From: Gemmatimonadaceae bacterium
GTDB lineage: Bacteria; Gemmatimonadota; Gemmatimonadetes; Gemmatimonadales; Gemmatimonadaceae
NCBI GenBank assembly: GCA_030835125.1
Contig: JAUQWM010000040.1
Coordinates: forward strand, 62,001-126,000
Reading direction: 5' to 3'
DNA: 64,000 nt
Shown here: in pieces, positions 58,802-64,000 of the stretch
Position numbering within the stretch: the stretch's first letter is position 1
Layout: the number at the start of each line of letters is the position of its first letter
Program-made: the position numbers and the translations under genes
The notes under the pieces: generated by a model
The model's input: the letters and a program-made list of their open reading frames with translations, nothing else
Told to the model about the DNA's origin: nothing
The model's database searches: none

Positions 58802-60301
58802 TTATGCCTCCCGCATCCAGGAGCGGACCAGCTTGGCCGCGACCTCGGGCTGCTGCGTGACCGTGGTGCCGACGCGGCGCCTGGCGTCGGTGTTGGCCTG
58901 CGCCGCCGCGAGTTCGGTCGCGTTCCGTGCCGCGACGGCCTCGGCCATCGGCGCGCTGGCCATCGTGGGGGCGGGCATCACGGCCGGGAGCTGCGGCGCC
59001 CGCGACCCCGCCGTTTTCGGCTTCGAGGCGCGCAGCGCCAGCAGCCCCAGGACGAACGCGAAGACCACGGACGCCAGGCGGACGATCAGGGACTGGTTCT
59101 CCCGGACCGACTGCATCGCCGTGGGCGCCACCACCGGCTCCGGCGCCGGCAGCGCGGCGACCGCGAACGGGACGCTGACCACCGACACCTGGTCGCCACG
59201 CAGCGAGTCGAAGCCGACGGCGCGCCTGACGAGGGTATCGATCCGCGCCAGTTGCTCCGCACTCCACGCCGGAGTCGCGCGTGCCGTATCCGATGCCGCG
59301 TTGACCAGCACCGCCACCGTCAGGCGACGAAGCCCGCCCACGGCGGGCGCGTAGACCTCCGTGCTGCGCGAGTTCTCGAACGTCGTGGCGATGTTCGACG
59401 ACCCCGCTCCACCCTGGGAACCGGGGACGATCTCCGCCTTCTGCTCCGTCGAGGTCACCTGCCGCTCGGGATCCACGTTCTGGATCGTCCGCTCGAGCCG
59501 GTCGAAGTTCACCGACGCGGCGACCTGCACCCGCGCGTTGCCGCGACCGACCACCTGCGTCACGATCTCTTCCGCCTTCGTCCTCAGGTGCGACTCGATC
59601 TCCTGCTGCATGGCCAGTTGGCGGGTCGTGAGCCCGGCAGCCGATGCCGGTTCTGCCGCCGCGGAAAGCAGCCGCCCGGACTCGTCGAGGACCGAGACGT
59701 TCTCGCTCTCCAGGCCGTCCACGCTGCTCGCGACGAGCTGCGCGATGCCGCGTACGATGTCCGCGCCCGGCTCCTCGCCGCCGCGCAGTTTCAGCACCAC
59801 CGATGCCTCACGCGGCGTCGTGGCCGCGCGGAAGCTCGATGTCTCATGCATCGCCAGGTGCACCTGCGCCGTCTCCACGCTCTTCATCTTGCCGATCGTG
59901 CGCTCGAGTTCTCCCTCCAGCGCCCGCCGGTAGTTGATCCGCTGCGTGAAGTCGGTCATGGCGTACGCCGGCTTGTCGAAGATCTCCATGCCCGGCCGAC
60001 CGCCGGTGGGGAGCCCCGAACGCGCCAGCGCGACCCGCGCGCGCGCCACGTCGGTGGCCGCGACGGCGATGTCGAGGCCGCCGCGCTCCAGTCGATAGGG
60101 GATGCCCGCCTGGTCCAGTTGCTCGGTGATGGATCCCGTCGATTCCAGCGGCGCGCCGCTGACCACCGGCACCCAGGTCGGCGCCGTGGCCCACTGCGAC
60201 ACCGCCAGCACCAGCGCGATCGCGCCCAGGCCGACGCCGATGGTGACGACCTTGCGGAGGCCGCCTGCGCGCGCGAGCAGTTCGTTCATTCCGTCAGCCA
60301 T
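58802..60301 (-). CDS. fliF: Flagellar MS-ring protein FliF
   Basis: 499 residues. Two transmembrane helices (about 16-36 and 423-445) enclose a periplasmic part with the YscJ/FliF ring-building motifs (GIPYRLERGGLDIAVAATDV; RINYRRALEGELERTIGKMK). The C-terminal FliG-binding tail (PEVAAKLVRSWMREA) is present. It is slightly shorter than the enterobacterial protein (about 550). It follows fliE after 14 bases. Confidence 0.96.
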   Translation of the reverse strand: MADGMNELLARAGGLRKVVTIGVGLGAIALVLAVSQWATAPTWVPVVSGAPLESTGSITEQLDQAGIPYRLERGGLDIAVAATDVARARVALARSGLPTGGRPGMEIFDKPAYAMTDFTQRINYRRALEGELERTIGKMKSVETAQVHLAMHETSSFRAATTPREASVVLKLRGGEEPGADIVRGIAQLVASSVDGLESENVSVLDESGRLLSAAAEPASAAGLTTRQLAMQQEIESHLRTKAEEIVTQVVGRGNARVQVAASVNFDRLERTIQNVDPERQVTSTEQKAEIVPGSQGGAGSSNIATTFENSRSTEVYAPAVGGLRRLTVAVLVNAASDTARATPAWSAEQLARIDTLVRRAVGFDSLRGDQVSVVSVPFAVAALPAPEPVVAPTAMQSVRENQSLIVRLASVVFAFVLGLLALRASKPKTAGSRAPQLPAVMPAPTMASAPMAEAVAARNATELAAAQANTDARRRVGTTVTQQPEVAAKLVRSWMREA

Positions 60302-60315
60302 GGGGGGTCAGCGTC

Positions 60316-60705
60316 CTAGCTCTGCATGTTGATGAGCGTCCGATACGCATCGGTGACCTTGTTGCGCAGCTCCACGAGCATCTCCAGCGCGATGCCGGCT
60401 TCCTCGGTGGCCGCCATCACCTGGTGCAGCTCGACCGGCTCGCCGCGCACGAAGCGACCCACGGCATCCGACGCGCGGTCCTGCGTCGCCGAGACTTCGT
60501 TCAGGACCCGCGTCAGCGTGTCCCCGAACGACGCCCCATCGCCGGCGCCGATGTCGACCGTCTTGCGAATCGGGGCATCGCCCTGCACGCCCGAGGTGCC
60601 TGACGTGCCGCCCTGGGCCAGGTCGCGCATCGCCTGCAGGCGGCTCGCCAGGTCCGTCGGTCCGGTGGCAGCGGCCTTGCCGATCGCCGAGATGAAGTCG
60701 CTCAT
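60316..60705 (-). CDS. fliE: Flagellar hook-basal body protein FliE
   Basis: 129 residues from ATG 60705; the frame is open upstream but belongs to the neighbour. The C-terminal half has the FliE hallmark HQVMAATEEAGIALEMLVEL followed by RNKVTDAYRTLINMQS. FliE joins the MS-ring to the rod. The N-terminus is longer than in E. coli (104 residues). Confidence 0.94.
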   Translation of the reverse strand: MSDFISAIGKAAATGPTDLASRLQAMRDLAQGGTSGTSGVQGDAPIRKTVDIGAGDGASFGDTLTRVLNEVSATQDRASDAVGRFVRGEPVELHQVMAATEEAGIALEMLVELRNKVTDAYRTLINMQS

Positions 60706-60707
60706 GA

Positions 60708-61052
60708 TCAGACCTTGAAGTCGACGCGGCCGCCGCGCACCGCGGGCGCGGGCGGCGCCATCTGGCCCGTGAGCATGCGGCCATACGTCAGCGGTCCCAT
60801 GCCTCCGACCTTGGCGAAGAACGCACGTTCCTCTTCGCTCAGCACGCTCCACAGCGTCGGGTCCGTGCCCGGTGGTGCGGGAACGTTCGACGGCGATGCC
60901 GCAATGCCGGTGGCCGGCGCGGGAACCGGCGACGTTCCGGGTCGCTCGGGACGGGCCACGCGCTGCGACTGCTGCTGGTGCGCGGCGGCGGGGCCGCGAT
61001 CCAGCGACGCCGGGCGTGGCGTGATCGAACCGGGAATGCCGGGAATGTTCAT
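60708..61052 (-). CDS. Small protein of unknown function between flgC and fliE
   Basis: 114 residues. A Pro/Ala/Gln-rich disordered first half (about 1-65) is followed by a compact part with DPTLWSVLSEEERAFFAKVG and GMGPLTYGRML, then a short Pro-rich tail. No signal peptide or membrane segment. It is translated within the flagellar operon (2 bases before fliE, 35 bases after flgC). The compact part looks conserved in character, but I do not recognise a family. Possible export substrate or basal-body factor. Confidence 0.72.
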   Translation of the reverse strand: MNIPGIPGSITPRPASLDRGPAAAHQQQSQRVARPERPGTSPVPAPATGIAASPSNVPAPPGTDPTLWSVLSEEERAFFAKVGGMGPLTYGRMLTGQMAPPAPAVRGGRVDFKV

Positions 61053-61087
61053 GGCGAGGGCCTGGGGTATGGCGGTTTCGGTCGGGC

Positions 61088-61633
61088 TCAGATATCGAGC
61101 GCGCGACGGAGCATCTGCTTCGCGGCCTGGAACACCGAGGCGTTCGCCTCGTAGATCCGCCGCGCTTCCATCAGTTCGGTGATCTCGTCGGTGATGCGCA
61201 CGTTCGGGTACCGGACGTATCCCTGCGCGTCGGCGTCGGGATGGCCGGGGTCGTAGACGAGCGGTCCCGGCGACGTGTCGGTCTCGATGGCGACAGCCTC
61301 CACGCCACCCAGCGCCATCGTCTCGTCGACCGGCTTCGGATCGGTTCCCGGGGGAACCGGCGCCAGCGGCGGCAGTGCCGGTACCGTGGGCGGGGCGTCG
61401 GGCGCGGCCGATTCGGCGAGCCTGACGATGCGCCGCTGGTACGGTCCGCTCCCGGGCTCGCCGGTGCGGGTCGTCTCGGCGTTCGCGATGTTGGTGGCCG
61501 CCACCTCCATGCGCAGCAACTGCGCGCTCATCCCGCTCTGCGAGATCTGCAGCGGGCGGAACGTGGGCGTCCGCGAGGAGTTCGCCTGGCTGCCGGTGTA
61601 GAACTTCAGCAGGCCGATCGGGTTCACTGGCAT
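61088..61633 (-). CDS. flgC: Flagellar proximal rod protein FlgC
   Basis: 181 residues from ATG 61633, overlapping the flgB stop by 1 base. The N-terminal LRMEVAATNIANAETTRTGE and C-terminal YPNVRITDEITELMEARRIY followed by EANASVFQAAKQMLRRALDI are diagnostic of FlgC. A Pro-rich middle insert (about 85-115) makes it longer than the 134-residue E. coli protein. Confidence 0.95.
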   Translation of the reverse strand: MPVNPIGLLKFYTGSQANSSRTPTFRPLQISQSGMSAQLLRMEVAATNIANAETTRTGEPGSGPYQRRIVRLAESAAPDAPPTVPALPPLAPVPPGTDPKPVDETMALGGVEAVAIETDTSPGPLVYDPGHPDADAQGYVRYPNVRITDEITELMEARRIYEANASVFQAAKQMLRRALDI

Positions 61634-61920
61634 TACCGCTCCCTCAGGCTCACGCGAATCCGCTGGTACGTCTTCTCCAGCAGCTTCGCCGCGCCGTCGA
61701 ACCGGAGCTGTTCGTTGGCCAGGTTGGTCATCTCGGTTTCCAGGTCGATCGTGGGCGACTGGCCCGCGCCGTCCGGGTTGAGCAGCGTGAAGGCACCCTT
61801 GTCCGGCATCGACGCCGCGGCCACGCGTTGCGCGATGGCGCGCACGCGCTGGCTGCCGACGTCCAGGCTGTCCTTGAGTTGCGAGGCGTCGGAGACGCGC
61901 CCGATGAAGCCGAAGGGCAT
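61633..61920 (-). CDS. flgB: Short, divergent flagellar rod protein FlgB
   Basis: 95 residues, against about 130-140 normally. The C-terminal part fits FlgB (DLETEMTNLANEQLRFDGAA, KLLEKTYQRIR). The N-terminal rod motif is degenerate: where family members read xxNIANxxTPGY, this protein has IAQRVAAASMPDKG. First gene of the large flagellar operon; a possible sigma-54 promoter lies 54-69 bases upstream. The call rests on position before flgC and on the C-terminus. Confidence 0.85.
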   Translation of the reverse strand: MPFGFIGRVSDASQLKDSLDVGSQRVRAIAQRVAAASMPDKGAFTLLNPDGAGQSPTIDLETEMTNLANEQLRFDGAAKLLEKTYQRIRVSLRER

Positions 61921-61973
61921 GATCCGGTCCGGGGTTGGGCGCGCCGGTCGTCGACGCGCGATGCCCGTGCAAA

Positions 61974-61989
61974 GGCAATGGCCGGACCA
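61974..61989 (-). promoter_or_regulatory. Candidate sigma-54 promoter of the flgB operon
   Basis: On the minus strand TGGTCC-5-TTGCC: the invariant GG and GC are 10 bases apart as required for -24/-12 promoters, but other positions deviate from TGGCAC-5-TTGCA. It would give a leader of about 45 bases before flgB. Support comes from the sigma-54 activator gene next door. Confidence 0.4.
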
Positions 61990-62006
61990 CCAGCCTCCGG
62001 ACGCAA

Positions 62007-62040
62007 ATCGAGGGCGGATCCGGTGAGATCCGCCCTCGAT
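62007..62040 (-). terminator. Terminator after the sigma-54 regulator gene
   Basis: A perfect 14-bp inverted repeat ATCGAGGGCGGATC / GATCCGCCCTCGAT with a 6-base loop. On the minus strand it is followed by TTGCG, so the T-tract is short. It separates the regulator gene from the flgB operon. Confidence 0.7.
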
Positions 62041-62160
62041 GGTCGCAACCTAACGTGTTGTGCCGGGAGCGCTTAGCCGACCCGGTCCGCGTCGGCCTGC
62101 CTTACGAGTGGGAGCCCGTCGCCGCGCCTGGCACCGCGGCAAAGGTGGCCCTGGTGGGCA

Positions 62161-63621
62161 TTACTTGCCGGCCAGTACCGGTCCTTCTTGCCGTTCGGCG
62201 TCCTCGACCTCGTCGGCGTCTCCGCGCCCGTTCAGCTTGTTCCGCAGCGTCCGCACGCTCATCCCCAGGAGGCCGGCGGCGCGCGTCCGGTTGTCGCCGG
62301 TCATCTCCAGCGCGCGCTGGATGAGCGCCCTCTCCGCTTCCTCGACGTTGAGCGACTCCAGGACGACGCCGCCCGGCGCCGCGCCCGCGGCACCCGCCCG
62401 CTCTTCCTGCTGGCGTACCTGCGCCATGAGACCGCGCGCCAGGTGATGCGACTCCGTCACCCGTTGTCCCGTGAACACGTGCGGCTGCAGCACGGGTTCA
62501 CGGCTCAGGATCACCGCCCGCTCCGTGGCGTGCTGGAGTTCGCGAACGTTCCCCGGCCACGGGTACTCCATGAGCAACCGCAGCGCCTCGGGCGAGATAC
62601 CGGTGATGTCCTTCTTCAATTCCATCGCGCATTGCGTGGCGAAACGGAGCGCCAGCATCCCGATATCCTCCGTCCGCTCGCGCAGCGGCGGGATCTCGAC
62701 CGGCACGACCGCCAACCGATAATAGAGATCCTGGCGGAAGTTCCCGGCGGCCGCCTCGGCGGCGAGGTTCCGGTTGGTGGTGGCGATGACGCGCACGTCC
62801 ACCCGGATCGGCACCGTGCCGCCGACCCGCTCGAACTCCTGCTCCTGCAGCACCCGCAGGAGCTTGGGCTGCAGCGACAGCTTCATCTCGGAGACCTCGT
62901 CCAGCAGGAGCGTCCCGCCATGCGCCCGCTCGAACGCGCCTTCCATCCGCTTGACCGCGCCCGTGAAGGCGCCGCGCTCGTGGCCGAAGAGCGCGCTCTC
63001 GATCAGCCCGTCGGGTAATGCTGCACAATTGATCTTGATGAAGGGCTTGTCGCGGCGCTCGCTGCGGTTGTGGATCTCGCGCGCGAACAACTCCTTGCCG
63101 GTGCCGCTCTCACCCTGCAGCAGTACCGTGGCCCGCGAGGGGGCCACCATCGCGACGGTCTGGGAGATGCGGCGCAGGGCAGGGGAATCCCCGATGATCT
63201 GCCGCTCGCTCCGGAACTCCATGACCTCGCGCCGCAACGCCTCGTTTTCCCGTCGCAGCCGCACGAACTCCAGCGCCTGGTTCACCGCCAGCTCGAGCTG
63301 CTGGCCGCGCACCGGCTTCGTGATGTAGTCGATCGCGCCCGCCTTGATCGCGGCCACCGCCTGCTCGATGCTGCCGTACCCGGTCAGCATGATCATCGGC
63401 ACGTCGTATCCCTCGCCGCGCAGCAGGTCGAGGAGATCGAGTCCCGTCAGCCCCGGCATCCGGTAGTCCGAGATGATCAGGTCCACCGTCTCGCGGGCCA
63501 GGACCTGCAGCACCTCCGGGACCGTCTGCACGCCGATGGCAGAGTGGCCGGCGCGCGTCAGCGCCCCGGAGACCGCGACACTCACGGCTGAATCGTCGTC
63601 GACGTGAAGAATGCGAGCCAT
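62161..63621 (-). CDS. Sigma-54-dependent response regulator of the flagellar locus
   Basis: 486 residues from ATG 63621; the frame is open further upstream. Receiver domain (1-120) with phosphoacceptor Asp52 (LIISDYRMPG), AAA+ domain with GESGTGKE and the sigma-54 contact loop GAFTGA (ERGAFTGAVKR), and a Fis-type helix-turn-helix at the C-terminus (NRTRAAGLLGMSVRTLRNKL). NtrC/FlrC class: it probably activates the early flagellar promoters. No histidine kinase gene is in the window. It is divergent from flgL. Confidence 0.94.
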   Translation of the reverse strand: MARILHVDDDSAVSVAVSGALTRAGHSAIGVQTVPEVLQVLARETVDLIISDYRMPGLTGLDLLDLLRGEGYDVPMIMLTGYGSIEQAVAAIKAGAIDYITKPVRGQQLELAVNQALEFVRLRRENEALRREVMEFRSERQIIGDSPALRRISQTVAMVAPSRATVLLQGESGTGKELFAREIHNRSERRDKPFIKINCAALPDGLIESALFGHERGAFTGAVKRMEGAFERAHGGTLLLDEVSEMKLSLQPKLLRVLQEQEFERVGGTVPIRVDVRVIATTNRNLAAEAAAGNFRQDLYYRLAVVPVEIPPLRERTEDIGMLALRFATQCAMELKKDITGISPEALRLLMEYPWPGNVRELQHATERAVILSREPVLQPHVFTGQRVTESHHLARGLMAQVRQQEERAGAAGAAPGGVVLESLNVEEAERALIQRALEMTGDNRTRAAGLLGMSVRTLRNKLNGRGDADEVEDAERQEGPVLAGK

Positions 63622-63654
63622 GCTGGGTTCTGAAGGAGGCGTGGAAATCGGCCG

Positions 63655-63683
63655 CTCAAGTCCGCCACGGATCTGGCCGATAC
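63655..63683 (+). promoter_or_regulatory. FliA (sigma-28) type promoter of flgL
   Basis: CTCAAG (63655-63660), 15 bases, GCCGATAC (63676-63683). It has the same boxes and spacing as the motA promoter. A start site near 63690 leaves about 60 bases of leader before the ATG at 63749. Confidence 0.75.
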
Positions 63684-63748
63684 TGGCCTCTAGACGCTCC
63701 GCCCGCTGATGCCGCAACCGCACAGCGGTTCACCCGTTTTCCACATTC

Positions 63749-64000
63749 ATGCGCGTTTCGACCATCGGCTTCACCCAAAGCACCCTCGCCGGCGTGCGAC
63801 GCGCCGCGACGGCGCTGCAGGAGGCGACCGAGCGGACCCAGACCGGGCTCCGCGTCGCCAGTCCCTCGGACGATCCGGGCGGCGCGGCATCCATCATGGC
63901 GGCGTCATCGTCCCTGCGGGCGATTGAGCAGTATCGGCGCAACGTCAACTCCGCCCAGGCCCGCATTGGCCTGGAAGAGGGAGTGCTGAACCAGGTCCAG
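63749..64000 (+). CDS. flgL: Flagellar hook-associated protein 3 FlgL, N-terminal part (cut by window end)
   Basis: 84 residues visible from ATG 63749; the frame is open to the window end. It reads MRVSTIGFTQSTLAGVRRAA, then QTGLRVASPSDDPGGAASIM and QYRRNVNSAQARIGLEEGVL. The SDDP turn and N-terminal helix fit FlgL, the second hook-filament junction protein, better than flagellin, though a flagellin cannot be excluded from this part alone. It sits behind a FliA-type promoter, divergent from the regulator gene. Confidence 0.85.
   Translation, partial: MRVSTIGFTQSTLAGVRRAATALQEATERTQTGLRVASPSDDPGGAASIMAASSSLRAIEQYRRNVNSAQARIGLEEGVLNQVQ

Noticed and set aside
61966-61983. GGCCATTGCCTTTGCA as a sigma-54 promoter before flgB
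   Set aside because: GG and GC are 11 instead of 10 bases apart; the overlapping TGGTCC-5-TTGCC at 61974-61989 has the right spacing.

Overview
The window is GC-rich bacterial DNA with tightly packed operons. Neighbouring genes very often overlap by 1 or 4 bases, and GTG starts are common. Flagellar P-ring and L-ring genes (flgI, flgH), lipoprotein signals, and CcdA and N-acetylmuramic acid recycling genes point to a diderm with peptidoglycan. Together with the abundant Ser/Thr kinase, PP2C and FHA signalling genes, this would fit Gemmatimonadota. That placement is inference: no rRNA or other phylogenetic marker gene was found in the window. No tRNA, rRNA, CRISPR array or recognisable transposase was found.

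Left third (1-31.6 kb), mixed housekeeping. Positions 1-7216 hold a MoxR / DUF58 / membrane protein / DUF4159 operon of the aerotolerance type, followed by a histone-deacetylase-like amidohydrolase. Next come an orphan GvpL/GvpF-like gene, a Ser/Thr kinase, priA, a Fur-family regulator with ccdA, a glycine-zipper lipoprotein with a strong terminator, and the muropeptide recycling pair murQ-anmK. A PP2C phosphatase and a double-FHA protein form a convergent minus-strand pair. They are followed by an N-acetylmuramoyl-L-alanine amidase, a gamma-carbonic-anhydrase-like protein and a large membrane Ser/Thr kinase. A metallophosphoesterase gene is framed by heptamer repeat arrays. An ArsR-SRPBCC-GyrI-like operon with a clear promoter and operator comes next, and then small membrane proteins.

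Positions 28.0-32.1 kb form a plastic zone. It holds GGGGTCACAGAGGTC-type inverted repeats, a TIGR02206 membrane protein, and a lower-GC insert of about 2.2 kb. The insert carries a BsuPI-like lipoprotein and a streptogrisin-like serine protease. A 194-bp direct repeat bounds it, made of the end of the TIGR02206 gene plus the end of motB.

Right half (32.1-64 kb) is one nearly complete flagellar locus on the minus strand, read from right to left. It starts with a sigma-54 response regulator. Then come flgB-flgC-(small unknown)-fliE-fliF-fliG-fliH-fliI-fliJ-(MotE-like)-fliK-flgD-flgE and a terminator. These are followed by fliL-fliM-fliN-fliOP-fliQ-fliR-flhB-flhA-flhF-flhG-fliA-(membrane HTH protein), then flgF-flgG-flgA-flgH-flgI-flgJ-flgN-flgK-csrA, and finally motA-motB. 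flgL starts divergently at the right edge. Two matching FliA-type promoters (CTCARG, 15 bases, GCCGATAC) lie before motA and flgL, and a possible sigma-54 promoter lies before flgB.

The most interesting points are: an M15-type peptidoglycan peptidase domain embedded in FliK, while FlgJ has no hydrolase domain; a FliO-FliP fusion; an FlhG whose P-loop lysine is replaced by threonine; a FlgH without a lipidation cysteine; the direct-repeat-bounded protease insert; and a scattered family of 7-bp tandem repeats, one pair of which forms 40-bp inverted arms around a gene.
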